A DNA stretch of 64,000 nt from IDS-8 sp040902105 (GCA_040902105.1 JBBDXW010000033.1:1-64000), one strand, 5' to 3'. Counted from the first letter of the stretch, positions 15,792-24,705 are shown. Numbers and translations: made by a program. Notes: generated from the letters alone by a model not told the origin.

Positions 15792-17456
15792 TCAGTCGGC
15801 CGAATACACGACCCGTCCGCCCACGACCGTCTTCAGTACTTCGGTAGCTGCGATTTCCTCAGGCGGTATCGCCGTAATGTCGCGGTCCAGCAAAACGAAA
15901 TCGGCCAGCATGCCGGGTTTCAGCATGCCTTTGACGTCTTCCTCGAACGATGCAAAGGCTGCCTCAGTGGTGTAGGCCCTGAGCGCCTGCTCGACCGTGA
16001 TTTTCTGTTGCGGAACCCAGCCATCGGGGTTTGCGCCATCGAGCGTTCGCCGCGTGACCGCGGCAAAGATACCGTCCAGCGGCGTCGCCGGCGCGACAAA
16101 CCAGTCACTGCCGAAAGATACGTGCGTGCCGCTGTCGATCAGCGAGCGAAAGGCATAGGTCGTTTTGGCGCGTTCGGCGCCAATGACCTTGTCGGCCCAG
16201 CGGCCGTCGTCGATGGCGTGGTAGGGCTGCATGCTTGCGATGACATCCTGTGCGGCGAAGCGCGCGATGTCGTCCGGGTGAATGTGTTGCGCGTGCTCGA
16301 TGCGAAAGCGCCGGTCACGTGGCCCGTTCTCTTGCGTAACGTCGAGATAGATATCGAGCAGACTGCGGATGGCGCCGTCCCCGATCGCATGCACCATGAC
16401 GTGCAGTCCGGCCGCATCCGCGTCGCGGATCCAAGATTCCATATCGTCGAGTTCGTTGACCAGAAACCCGCGATCCTCGGGTGCGTCCGCAAAGGGCTCC
16501 AGGAATGCGGCGGTGTGTGAGCCGAGCGACCCGTCCATGAAACCTTTCAGCCCGCCGATACGCAACCAGTGGTCGCCGCGGCCGTTCGCCGCGACTTCGT
16601 CGCGAAGGCGCGACCAGTCCGGAAGCGGCATTACGGAATAGATACGCGTGATGAGTGTGTTTTTGGCTTTGGCGCGCCGATAGGCCGCCAGGCTGTCCCA
16701 TGCGTCCATGTCGTGCACCGAGGTGACGCCGTTCGACGCCACGTACGCCATGGCTTCGGCAACCTCGCGGTCGAGCCGTGCTTCGCTCGCGTCCGGCACC
16801 GACGCTTCGACCAGCGCCATGGCATTGTCCTTCAGGATGCCGGTCGGGCTCCCGGATTCATCGCGCACGATTTCTCCGCCGGCGATGTCGGGAGAATCCG
16901 CATCGACGCCGGCCAGTTCCAGCGCCCGCGAGTTGGCGAGTGCCATGTGACCGTCGAGCCGGTTGATCCATACGGGATTTTCCGGCGTAAGCTCGTCGAT
17001 CCAGTCGCGCCGCGGCAGTTCGCCGCCCCAATTCTCGTGGTCCCAGTTGCCGTACAGAATCCACTCGCCAGGCTCGAGCCCTGCTGCGAACGCGCCGATG
17101 CGGCCGGCGAATTCCTCCGGTGTCGAGGCGTCGCGCAATTGCACCGATGCGAGCCCGGAGCCGCCAGTGATGAAATGTATGTGCGTATCGATCATGCCGG
17201 GCACGAGCAGGGTTCCCGGGACGGAAATCACTTCGGTGTCTTCCCCGACGTACGGCTCGATTTCCGCCGCCGTGCCAACCGCAACGATCGTTTCGCCGTC
17301 GCTCGCCACTGCATCGGCCCACGGCTTCTCGCGATCGCCGGTCCATACCCTGGCGGCGGTCACAACCAGTGTCGCCTTGACTTGCGGTGGTTCGGGCTGG
17401 CAGGCGCCGAGAATCAGTGACAGGAGTAGGAAGCCGCGACGTAAAAAAACGGACAT
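15792..17456 (-). CDS. YtcJ-like amidohydrolase lipoprotein
   Basis: The 554-residue precursor starts with a lipoprotein signal (LILGACQP). It is a TIM-barrel amidohydrolase of the YtcJ type: metal ligands DTHIHF (His92, His94), then HAIGDGAIRSLLD, RIEHAQHIHPDD and SFGSDWFVAPATPLDGI, with a C-terminal strand typical of composite domains (KPGMLADFVLLDRDI). Related enzymes hydrolyse N-acyl, formamide or cyclic amide bonds; the substrate here is unknown. Length is normal. Confidence 0.9.
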   Translation of the reverse strand: MSVFLRRGFLLLSLILGACQPEPPQVKATLVVTAARVWTGDREKPWADAVASDGETIVAVGTAAEIEPYVGEDTEVISVPGTLLVPGMIDTHIHFITGGSGLASVQLRDASTPEEFAGRIGAFAAGLEPGEWILYGNWDHENWGGELPRRDWIDELTPENPVWINRLDGHMALANSRALELAGVDADSPDIAGGEIVRDESGSPTGILKDNAMALVEASVPDASEARLDREVAEAMAYVASNGVTSVHDMDAWDSLAAYRRAKAKNTLITRIYSVMPLPDWSRLRDEVAANGRGDHWLRIGGLKGFMDGSLGSHTAAFLEPFADAPEDRGFLVNELDDMESWIRDADAAGLHVMVHAIGDGAIRSLLDIYLDVTQENGPRDRRFRIEHAQHIHPDDIARFAAQDVIASMQPYHAIDDGRWADKVIGAERAKTTYAFRSLIDSGTHVSFGSDWFVAPATPLDGIFAAVTRRTLDGANPDGWVPQQKITVEQALRAYTTEAAFASFEEDVKGMLKPGMLADFVLLDRDITAIPPEEIAATEVLKTVVGGRVVYSAD

Positions 17457-17561
17457 GGAAGATCCCCGGATGCAGTTTGAATAGTTTTCGCAATCATTGT
17501 ATCTGTTTTGCGAAGGAACCCGGTGCCGGACAGGCGTAACCGCGCGATTATTGCGATTCTT

Positions 17562-18290
17562 CTATTGCGCTTGTTCCGATCCCGCCTGCGAAATCCGGGT
17601 CAGCCAGCTCTCGCGATGCATGCGTTCCATATGTCGCAGAATCCAGCCCTGGCGCTCGCGCACGTAGGCTGAGGGGCGGCTCGCGTCGAGGCGGCGCGGA
17701 TTCGGCAGCACGGCGGCCAGCAGTGCAGCCTCTGCGTTCGACAGGGCTGCAGGCGGCTTGTTGAAATACTCGCGGCTCGCAGCGGGAATACCGTAGAGGC
17801 CGGGGCCGAATTCGGCGATGTTGAGATACACCTCGAGAATGCGTTCCTTGGTCCAGAACACTTCGATCAGCAGCGCGAACCAGGCTTCCAGACCCTTCCT
17901 GGCAAACGTCCGGCCGGGCCACAGGTACAGATTCTTCGCTACCTGTTGCGTAATGGTCGAAGCACCGCGCAACGAGGCGCCCTCGCCGTACTCCTGCACG
18001 GAATCCTGGATCGACTCGAGGTCGAAGCCGAAATGATCGGCGAATTTCTGGTCTTCGGCGGCGACGACTGCGACGGCGGCGGTTGTGCCGAGCCGGGGCC
18101 AGTCGGTCCATTCATACAGTACGGGAATGCGGCCGCTTTGGTCCTGCAGCATGAACGCCGTCGTCGGCGGTTCGATCCAGCGCAACGGCAGCACGAGCAG
18201 GACGCTGAGCAGCAAAACGGTGCAGGCGACAAATGCAATAAAACGAATAACGGATCGGAGGAAACTCCTGTCCTCATGCCGGCGAGCCAT
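17562..18290 (-). CDS. mtgA: Monofunctional biosynthetic peptidoglycan transglycosylase
   Basis: The 242-residue product has one N-terminal membrane helix (residues about 15-37) and a GT51 glycosyltransferase domain in the periplasm. AEDQKFADHFGFD contains the catalytic Glu79, and GASTITQQVAKNLYLWPGR and RKGLEAWFALLIE are the next family blocks. It polymerises lipid II into glycan strands without making cross-links, as it lacks a transpeptidase domain. Length matches MtgA. It is not in an obvious operon. Confidence 0.95.
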   Translation of the reverse strand: MARRHEDRSFLRSVIRFIAFVACTVLLLSVLLVLPLRWIEPPTTAFMLQDQSGRIPVLYEWTDWPRLGTTAAVAVVAAEDQKFADHFGFDLESIQDSVQEYGEGASLRGASTITQQVAKNLYLWPGRTFARKGLEAWFALLIEVFWTKERILEVYLNIAEFGPGLYGIPAASREYFNKPPAALSNAEAALLAAVLPNPRRLDASRPSAYVRERQGWILRHMERMHRESWLTRISQAGSEQAQ

Positions 18291-18499
18291 GTCAGCGAAC
18301 GAAGCGCGATGTCATCTTCGGGGCGCCTTGTTGCCGCAGCCGGCAATCACGACGATCACGGTTACTATGACGGCGATATGTGGGAGCATCGGCGGTCTCC
18401 ATCTGGTCTGGCTGCTCGAACGATGCCCATTCTATAATGATCATTCGGCCATACTAAAAAGAGTGGCAGGCGTTCGATCCTTCACCGCAGGTGCCAAAG

Positions 18500-20416
18500 A
18501 TGAGCAAACTATTCTTCTCGCGAAACCGTTCCAGCTGCCTTTCGATACTCTCGGCGGCTGCAGTCCTTTGTCTCACGCTGGCCGAGCCTGCAACCGCTCA
18601 AAGGACTGCCAAGCCCGTGCTGCACGGCAAGCACTGGGTGGCCATTACCGGCAAGCCGCTTGCGGCCACGGCGGGTGCGGTCACGTTCACTCGCGGCGGC
18701 AACGCGGTGGATGCTGCCTGCGCAATGCTCGCGGCGACATCGACGATGTGGGACACGCTTGGCTGGGGCGGCGAAACCCAGGCCCTCATATTCGATCCGA
18801 ACACGGGCGAGGTTAAAGCCATCAACGCGCTGGGCGTTGCGCCGACGGGAGCAACCGCGAAATTCTTTCGCGACAAGGGCATGGTGTATCCGCCGGAGTT
18901 CGGACCGTTGGCCGCCGTGACTCCGGGAACGCCGGGCGGCTTGATGGTGATGCTGGCGGAGTACGGCCGGCTGAGTCTCGCCCAGGTGCTGCAACCGGCG
19001 ATGGAAATGGCGGAAGGCTATCCGATCGAGAAAGCCCAGGCGGACAACATCGAGCGGCAGCGCGACATCATCGCCGAATGGCCGGACTCGAAGCGCATCC
19101 TGCTGCCGCACTGGGCCGACGGTGACAAGGGGGATACGGCGCGAGCCGCGCCGTATCCGGGAGAAAACTTCGCGCAGCCCGATCTGCTCGCGACGCTGCA
19201 AAAGCTGGTGGATGCCGAAGCAGATGCGCTCGAAGCAGGCAAGAGCCGCGAAGAAGCGATCATGGCGGCTTACGACCGCTTCTACCGCGGCGATATCGCC
19301 GAGGAACTGGTCCGCGCGACGCAGGCCGCAGGCGGCCTCATTACGCTCGAGGACCTGGATCGCTGGCAGGTCTATGTCGAAGAGCCCGTCATGACCAACT
19401 ATCGCGGCATCGACGTGTACAAACTGACTCACTGGGTGCAGGGACCGGTCATGCTGCAGGCGCTCAACATTCTCGAGAACGCCGATCTGAAATCGATGGG
19501 ATACAACAGCAGCCGCTATATCCATGCTCTTTATCAGGCGATGAATCTCGCGTTTGCGGATCGCGATTTCTATTACGGCGACCCGTACTTTCCGCCCGAA
19601 GAGCCGATCGAAGGATTGTTGTCGAAAGAGTACGCGCGGCAACGCTACGAGCAGATCGAGTGGTCGGCCAACAACGCCAATACGACGCCCGGCGATCCGT
19701 ATCCGTTCCAGGATTCGAGGAATCCCTACAAGGAGCTGCTGGAGCAATGGACGCCGATCCCGCCTGCTGCCGATGCAAAGGGCGAAGAAGGTTTCCAACA
19801 GGCTCTGCGTATGAGTAAGGACGAGGCTTTTGTCGCCGGTACGACTTCGATCCAGGCGGCAGACGAGGAAGGCTGGGTTGTATCGGTCACGCCGAGCGGC
19901 GGCTGGATTCCGCCGTTTATCGCCGGCAAGACCGGCGTGGGCTTGAGTCAGCGCATGCAGGCGTTTGTGCTGGATGAGCGCCTCAATCCGTTCAACATCG
20001 TCGAGCCGGGCAAGCGGCCGCGCGCGACGCTGACGCCAGGCATGGCATTGAAGGACGGTGAACCCTTTCTGTCATTCGCCGTCCAGGGCGGTGACTCGCA
20101 GGACCAGAATCTCCTGCAGTTCTTTCTCAACGTGGTCGAGTTCGATATGAACGTCCAGCAGGCGGTCGAAGCGGCGAACATCGGCAGTTACCAGATGCAG
20201 AGTTCGTTCGGCGCGCACGAAGCGGAGCCGGGGCGCCTGGTCGTGCGCGCGGATGTGCCGTCGTGGGTGCAGGCCGAACTTCAGGAACTGGGGTACGAGG
20301 TTGAAACCAGCGAGCGCACGTCAGGCCCGATCACGGCGATCTGGTTCGACCGTCAACACGGCACGATGTGGGGAGGCGCAAGCGACTTCGGCGAGGACTA
20401 CGGCATCGCCTGGTAA
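18500..20416 (+). CDS. Gamma-glutamyltransferase family protein, exported
   Basis: A signal peptide (to about residue 33, ATAQ) precedes a complete GGT-type Ntn-hydrolase. The large-subunit start GKHWVAITGKPLAATAG is typical. The expected autoprocessing nucleophile is Thr448 in AGTTSIQAADEEGWVVSVTPSGG. The classical enzyme has TTH; here it is TTS, so substrate range may differ from glutathione hydrolase. Length (638) is somewhat above the usual 560-580. The ATG at 18500 is chosen over a GTG three codons earlier. It converges with the phosphoesterase gene, 13 bases apart. Confidence 0.88.
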   Translation: MSKLFFSRNRSSCLSILSAAAVLCLTLAEPATAQRTAKPVLHGKHWVAITGKPLAATAGAVTFTRGGNAVDAACAMLAATSTMWDTLGWGGETQALIFDPNTGEVKAINALGVAPTGATAKFFRDKGMVYPPEFGPLAAVTPGTPGGLMVMLAEYGRLSLAQVLQPAMEMAEGYPIEKAQADNIERQRDIIAEWPDSKRILLPHWADGDKGDTARAAPYPGENFAQPDLLATLQKLVDAEADALEAGKSREEAIMAAYDRFYRGDIAEELVRATQAAGGLITLEDLDRWQVYVEEPVMTNYRGIDVYKLTHWVQGPVMLQALNILENADLKSMGYNSSRYIHALYQAMNLAFADRDFYYGDPYFPPEEPIEGLLSKEYARQRYEQIEWSANNANTTPGDPYPFQDSRNPYKELLEQWTPIPPAADAKGEEGFQQALRMSKDEAFVAGTTSIQAADEEGWVVSVTPSGGWIPPFIAGKTGVGLSQRMQAFVLDERLNPFNIVEPGKRPRATLTPGMALKDGEPFLSFAVQGGDSQDQNLLQFFLNVVEFDMNVQQAVEAANIGSYQMQSSFGAHEAEPGRLVVRADVPSWVQAELQELGYEVETSERTSGPITAIWFDRQHGTMWGGASDFGEDYGIAW

Positions 20417-20429
20417 ACAACAGGGACAT

Positions 20430-21479
20430 TCATTCGCCGGCAGTGCCGGGCGGACATTTCGTAACCTGAAAACACAGGTCGTCGCCCGCAAGCGGAACGT
20501 GACCGGTCTTGTCCAGGATCCCTTCGAGTTTCAGGTTGGCGATGGACGGGCCTGCATCCGTCATCGTCACCAGCGTGACGTGGTCGAATGACATATCGCC
20601 GTACTGACCGCCGCCCGTGGTGCCGAGGGTGATGTAGTCACGCCCGTTCTTCTCGACATGCGAATAGCTGTGCAAATGCCCGTTGAACAGCGTATAGGGA
20701 CGGTCTGAAAGTGCGCCCTCGATGGCCGCAAAATCCGGCTCATCGTCGCGTTGCCAGACCGGCTTGTGCATGAACATCAGGGTCCAGCGGACGTCTCGAT
20801 GTTGTGCGATAACCGCTTGAAAATATTCCGATTGTACGGTTCCAATCTCCCCGGTCATGCGTTCCGGCATGCGGAAATATTCCATCTCTTCGGCGCGCTC
20901 CGGTGTGTCCGAATCCAGCACCTTGAGTGCGGCCGCGCGTGCCCGGTAGATCTCCTGCATGCGCTCTTCTCCGTAGTCCTCCGAGTCAAGGACCAGGAAC
21001 AATACGTTCCTGTAGATAAAGTGGTAGTAGCGCCGGCCGTACCTTTGCACCCATAGGTCGCGCATGGTCAGGCTCGTAAGGTCGTGATTACCGCCGACAT
21101 GGAATACCGGTGCGATCGAGCCGGCGGCTCGCGCATCGAAGCTGTTCCATTGCGCATCGAGTTCGGCGCGATCCTCGGCGTCGCCGTCGATCAGGTCGCC
21201 GACACTGAGAATCAACTCCGGACGCAGCAGCGACAGTTGCGCTACGGCTATCTCGAAGACTCGCTCACGTTCACCGCCGTTCAGGTCCGAGAAAATAGCG
21301 AAGGTGAATTTTTCCGCACCGTTGTCGAAACGATTGTGAGACCAGGGTTTTGCATCGGTGGAAATCGTATGCTGAAAAGCCGGAGGCCGCGAAGCATCAG
21401 CATGAAACGCACAACCTGAAAGCAAAGCCATCGCGGTGATGACACACAACCGTGGTGCGAGGAGAATTCTCAAGACCAT
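20430..21479 (-). CDS. Calcineurin-like metallophosphoesterase lipoprotein
   Basis: The 349-residue precursor has a lipoprotein signal (ALLSGCAF). Metal motifs of the calcineurin family are in order: FSDLNGG (an Asn where His is commonest), LSVGDLIDG, GGNHD, MFMHKPV and NGHLHSYS. It hydrolyses a phosphomonoester or diester of unknown identity, probably in the periplasm. The D-L-N variant of the usual D-x-H motif is worth noting but occurs in the superfamily. Confidence 0.85.
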   Translation of the reverse strand: MVLRILLAPRLCVITAMALLSGCAFHADASRPPAFQHTISTDAKPWSHNRFDNGAEKFTFAIFSDLNGGERERVFEIAVAQLSLLRPELILSVGDLIDGDAEDRAELDAQWNSFDARAAGSIAPVFHVGGNHDLTSLTMRDLWVQRYGRRYYHFIYRNVLFLVLDSEDYGEERMQEIYRARAAALKVLDSDTPERAEEMEYFRMPERMTGEIGTVQSEYFQAVIAQHRDVRWTLMFMHKPVWQRDDEPDFAAIEGALSDRPYTLFNGHLHSYSHVEKNGRDYITLGTTGGGQYGDMSFDHVTLVTMTDAGPSIANLKLEGILDKTGHVPLAGDDLCFQVTKCPPGTAGE

Positions 21480-21494
21480 TTATTCTGCTCCGGA

Positions 21495-21523
21495 TTGTGA
21501 CGTATGATGCAATTTGTTATATA
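21495..21523 (+). promoter_or_regulatory. Sigma-70 promoter for the putative small RNA
   Basis: TTGTGA (21495-21500) and TATATA (21518-21523) are separated by exactly 17 bases and match TTGACA/TATAAT at four and five positions. Transcription should start near 21528-21531. No protein start follows on this strand before a terminator. Confidence 0.65.
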
Positions 21524-21528
21524 AGGGA

Positions 21529-21686
21529 CCGGTTCGCGCACTGCAGGAGCCCGTTGAAGATAGAGTCAGCAATTTTAACGGTACCCAAGCTATCGACACG
21601 AGCTCCTGCAGTTGCCATTTTTATTCTGAAACTTTTTCCATTTCTCATCGGTAATTTCCGAGGGCCCCTTCCAGGGGCCTTTTTTT
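21529..21686 (+). ncRNA. Putative stand-alone small RNA with pseudoknot potential
   Basis: A transcript of about 160 nt is bounded by a good promoter and an intrinsic terminator. Near the 5' end an 11-bp perfect stem (ACTGCAGGAGC 21540-21550 with GCTCCTGCAGT 21602-21612) encloses two crossing helices: CCGTT 21551-21555 with AACGG 21577-21581, and GATAG 21559-21563 with CTATC 21590-21594, the order required for an H-type pseudoknot. A U-rich unpaired tract (about 21616-21645) follows, as in Hfq-binding RNAs. There is no plausible reading frame. I do not recognise it as 6S, tmRNA, RNase P, SRP or CsrB RNA. It lies between the divergently placed phosphoesterase start and the 3' end of cbpM. Confidence 0.6.
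21663..21686 (+). terminator. Rho-independent terminator of the putative small RNA
   Basis: GGCCCCT pairs with AGGGGCC across a three-base loop and is followed by seven Ts. The T-run is only on the plus strand, so it ends the small RNA and not the cbpA-cbpM message. Confidence 0.85.
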
Positions 21687-21744
21687 GAACTGATTCCCGA
21701 CTGATTGTTATCTGTCTTTTTCGTTTCAGCTAACCCGGAACGGC

Positions 21745-22041
21745 TCAACGATTTTGCAGGCGCTCCAGTTCGTCCAGAAGGTCGAGGGCCAGTGCAGCAC
21801 CGGGCCAGTTCACCTCCAGGTCTCGAACGAGGCGCAGCGCGCGTCGCGCCCTGACGAGGGAATCGCCGTGAAACTGCCACTCCGCTTCCAGCTCTGCCGC
21901 AGGCTCGATGACGCCTTCTTCAACCATCTCGACGACGAGTTCGGTTCGTACGCCGCAGGCATGGCTCAGCTCGCGCAGCGTAAATGTCACTTGCTCGTCG
22001 AGGACGATCCCACGCAGGCTACTTCGTGATCGTTCTGTCAT
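21745..22041 (-). CDS. cbpM: Chaperone modulator CbpM
   Basis: The 98-residue product is a MerR-like helical protein of the CbpM family (FTLRELSHACGVRTELVVEMVEEGVIEP, then the long helix FHGDSLVRARRALRLVRDLEVN). In E. coli CbpM binds the J domain of CbpA and blocks its work with DnaK and its DNA binding. It starts four bases after the cbpA stop, an arrangement that fits co-translation with its partner. Confidence 0.93.
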   Translation of the reverse strand: MTERSRSSLRGIVLDEQVTFTLRELSHACGVRTELVVEMVEEGVIEPAAELEAEWQFHGDSLVRARRALRLVRDLEVNWPGAALALDLLDELERLQNR

Positions 22042-22045
22042 CGAA

Positions 22046-23002
22046 TCACACTCCGAGTTTGGCGCGCGGATTCACGTGGTGCTCGCGCTCCAGGGTTTCG
22101 TAAAGTTCGCGCATTTTCACGTCCTCGGCCGGTGGGACCATGACCTCGAGTTCGACATACTGGTCGCCGGGAGGTTTGCCCGGCAATCCGCGGCCCTTGA
22201 GGCGCAGGATCTTCCCAGAGCTTGAACCGGCGGGAATTTTGAGATCGACGGCGCCGCCGAGCGTCGGCACTTTGACTTTGCGTCCGAGCGCGGCTTCCCA
22301 GGGTGTGACCGGCAACTTGAGATGAATGTCCCGTCCGTCGGGACGGTAAAAAGGATGCGGTTCGTATTCGACCGCCAGGTAAAGGTCGCCCGGCGATGAC
22401 TCGTCGAACCCACCATGGCCGAATCCGGGCCCGCCCTGTTTCTCCAGGCGGATGCGCTTGCCGGCCGTGATGCCTTCGGGGATCTTGACGTTGAGAGTTT
22501 TGCGCCGGCGCGTCACCGCGCCGCTTGCGTCGGCCTCGGGGACCTCGAGCGTTATCGTTCGCGATGCACCGCGAAAGGCGTCTTCTATGGGAATACTGAT
22601 GGCGGCGTTGATATCCTCACCTTTGGCCCGCCGGCTGCCGGTGCGGAAACTGAAGCCGCCGCCACGGGCCTGGCCGAACAGCGATTCGAAAAAGTCGCTG
22701 AACTGTCCCGCATCGTCGAACGATCCTCCGCCGAAAGAATGCTCGCGTTGCCAGTTCGGCGGCGGCTGAAAATCCTGTCCGGACTTCCAGTTCGCGCCGA
22801 ACTGGTCGTACGCGGTACGCTTTTCCGGATCTTTCAGGACTTCGTACGCTTCCTTCATTTCTTTAAAGCGAGCCTCGGCATCCGCTTCCTTGCTGACGTC
22901 CGGATGATACTTGCGCGCAAGTCGTCGGTAGGCGCGTTTGATGTCGTCTTTCGACGCATCGCGAGCGAGGCCCAGGACCTGGTAATAATCTTTGAATTTC
23001 AT
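22046..23002 (-). CDS. cbpA: DnaJ-class co-chaperone / curved DNA-binding protein CbpA
   Basis: The 318-residue product has an N-terminal J domain (MKFKDYYQVLGL, with HPD in ARKYHPDVSKEAD), a Gly/Phe-rich linker including SFGGGSFDDAGQFSDFFESLFG, and the two beta-sandwich substrate domains of class B DnaJ proteins without a zinc finger. It stimulates DnaK ATPase and in the family also binds curved DNA. The ATG at 23002 is used because the J domain begins there. It forms a two-gene operon with cbpM. Confidence 0.95.
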   Translation of the reverse strand: MKFKDYYQVLGLARDASKDDIKRAYRRLARKYHPDVSKEADAEARFKEMKEAYEVLKDPEKRTAYDQFGANWKSGQDFQPPPNWQREHSFGGGSFDDAGQFSDFFESLFGQARGGGFSFRTGSRRAKGEDINAAISIPIEDAFRGASRTITLEVPEADASGAVTRRRKTLNVKIPEGITAGKRIRLEKQGGPGFGHGGFDESSPGDLYLAVEYEPHPFYRPDGRDIHLKLPVTPWEAALGRKVKVPTLGGAVDLKIPAGSSSGKILRLKGRGLPGKPPGDQYVELEVMVPPAEDVKMRELYETLEREHHVNPRAKLGV

Positions 23003-23089
23003 TGAGCTGTTGCTCCGGCCTGTACCCATCGGGCCGATTGTTGAAAATTCAACGTTTGCGCGGATCCGACCCGAGGATGGCTTTCATGA

Positions 23090-23150
23090 ACGGTACAGCC
23101 TATCAGGCGGGGCCCGGCGTGCCACGAACCGTGAACGTTCACGAATAATG
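23090..23150. repeat. Short degenerate relative of repeat C
   Basis: TTTCATGAACGG on the left and CGTTCACGAATAATGCGGGC on the right resemble the outer arms of the 182-bp element at 12378-12559. The interior is short and unlike. It lies between cbpA and the DUF1697 gene. Confidence 0.45.
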
Positions 23151-23154
23151 CGGG

Positions 23155-23697
23155 CTAGGAGAGCTGCCAGCCCATTTCCAGCACCTTGGTCACCGTGCGC
23201 CAGTTGCGCGCGGTTGCCTCGACGCCGAGGCTTTTCTCGACGCGTTCGGCGAGGCGGGATTGCCCGAAACCGTCCGGGGTATGCAGGTAGAAGATTTTCC
23301 TGTCGAGTTTGAAGTGCTCGGAGCCGGACTTCAGCCGTTCCAGCGCTTCGAGGTCGGGCTCGGCAGGCTCCCTGGCAAGAAACCACAGATGCAGGGACCT
23401 GGGATCTTTCGTCGCGTCGCGGAATGGATTGGCGGCGATCGCGTGTTCCAGCTCCTGGATCCTCATCGCGAGCACCCACGGCTCGAAGCCCAGGCTCTCC
23501 TGTACCGCCGCGCTGATTCTCCGGCCGAGATTCGCTGCCTGCTGCCGGGTGCAACGCACCGCCACGTTGCCGCTCTGTTTGTGGGTTACCGCGCCGCGGA
23601 TGCCCAGATTGTCGAACATCGCGACCAGTTCATTCATTGGCAGCTTGTTGTGGCCGCCGACATTGACGCCGCGAAAGAACAAAATACAGGTTGTCAT
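23155..23697 (-). CDS. DUF1697 domain protein
   Basis: The 180-residue product opens with the family signature ILFFRGVNVGGHNKLPMNELVAMFDNLG and continues with QSGNVAV and ANPFRD, as in other DUF1697 proteins. These are small cytosolic alpha/beta proteins of unknown function, common in bacteria as single genes. No operon partner is evident. Confidence 0.9.
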   Translation of the reverse strand: MTTCILFFRGVNVGGHNKLPMNELVAMFDNLGIRGAVTHKQSGNVAVRCTRQQAANLGRRISAAVQESLGFEPWVLAMRIQELEHAIAANPFRDATKDPRSLHLWFLAREPAEPDLEALERLKSGSEHFKLDRKIFYLHTPDGFGQSRLAERVEKSLGVEATARNWRTVTKVLEMGWQLS

Positions 23698-23835
23698 CGA
23701 GTCGGGTCGCTCGTCCCGGGGTTGTCGTTGCAGGTCCGGCTAATATAAAGAGACGCCATGAAAAAGTCGCGCTTAGCGTGCTTCACCCTCTGTATCCGCG
23801 AGTGGTCAGCGCCCCGGAACGCTTGATGCAGTGCA

Positions 23836-23870
23836 AAAAAAAGCCCGGCAGCCATGACGGCTGCCGGGCG
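23836..23870 (-). terminator. Rho-independent terminator of the outer-membrane protein gene
   Basis: On the minus strand GCCCGGCAGCC pairs perfectly with GGCTGCCGGGC over a five-base loop and is followed by eight Ts. It lies about 45 bases beyond the stop codon at 23915. Confidence 0.9.
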
Positions 23871-23914
23871 ATGCAACCCCGGCGCTTTGCCGCGGCCGTG
23901 TTATTGCCAAAATC

Positions 23915-24514
23915 TTATCTGCGCACGGCGCCGAAGAACCAGCGCGCGCCGAGCGTCCAGGTGGTTACGTCGTCACCGAGTTCCAGTGAGGCGCCGAGGG
24001 CGATTTCATCGTTCAGGAAGTAATCGCCGGCGAGCTCGATCGAGGTTTCATCGCCGGACTCATCGAGATCGACGTAGTTGATGAAGGCGCGCCCTTCGAT
24101 CTGCGGCGTAAACATGTTGCGAAAACCGGCCGAAAAGCCGAAGCCGCTGTCGTCCGCGTCGCCGGTGCCGAAGTCTATCTCCCCGTCGATGTACGACAAA
24201 CGTGCCACAAGATCGGCACCGTTGTTCAGGGGCATTGCATAGCCGCCGCCCACTTCGAAGGCGGACACGTCGACGCCGGCGCCGAAGTCGAGTGTCTGGA
24301 AGTTACCGAAGAGATGGACCGATTGCGCAAGCTCCATCGAACCGCCGATTTTGAAACCGTCGCCGTCGGCATCGAACCCTCCGGAGTCGAGTTCAGTGTC
24401 TACGTATCGAAGTTCGGCGTAGTTGTAATCCAGTTCGGCGGCGGCAGCACTGCCGGCCAGGAGCAGCGTTGCTGCAAAGGTTCCAACGACAGTTTGCCCA
24501 AGTCGTGTTTTCAT
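23915..24514 (-). CDS. Porin-like outer-membrane beta-barrel protein
   Basis: The 199-residue precursor has a signal peptide ending AAAAE. The mature part is a run of alternating amphipathic strands (YNYAELRYVDTEL, DGFKIGGSMELAQSVHLFGNFQTLDF and so on) closing with a strand ending in ARWFFGAVRR. This suggests an eight-stranded barrel of the OmpA/OmpW-like size class. Asp-rich loops may bind cations. The ATG at 24514 has GGAGA six bases upstream; an earlier in-frame ATG would disrupt the signal peptide. A strong terminator follows. Confidence 0.8.
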   Translation of the reverse strand: MKTRLGQTVVGTFAATLLLAGSAAAAELDYNYAELRYVDTELDSGGFDADGDGFKIGGSMELAQSVHLFGNFQTLDFGAGVDVSAFEVGGGYAMPLNNGADLVARLSYIDGEIDFGTGDADDSGFGFSAGFRNMFTPQIEGRAFINYVDLDESGDETSIELAGDYFLNDEIALGASLELGDDVTTWTLGARWFFGAVRR

Positions 24515-24705
24515 CTGATTCTCCAGTCTGTGAACGTGCGGAACACCGGCCGCACTGTTGCTTGTGCGCAACAACAGGGCCTGCCCAAAAGGCCGCGTAT
24601 GATACCGATAATTGCGCCGTTAGAGTCGCAGAACGGCAATAAAGTTTGAAAAATGTGCGGTCGTTATCGTTGCATTTTGGCGACAGGAGAACCGTGTAAG
24701 GCGGG

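Noticed and set aside
21529..21686. The structured transcript considered as 6S RNA, tmRNA, SRP RNA or a riboswitch
   Set aside because: It lacks the long closing stem and central bubble of 6S, the tRNA-like end of tmRNA and the GGAAGGAAGCAG-type loop of SRP RNA. No plus-strand gene follows that it could control as a riboswitch.
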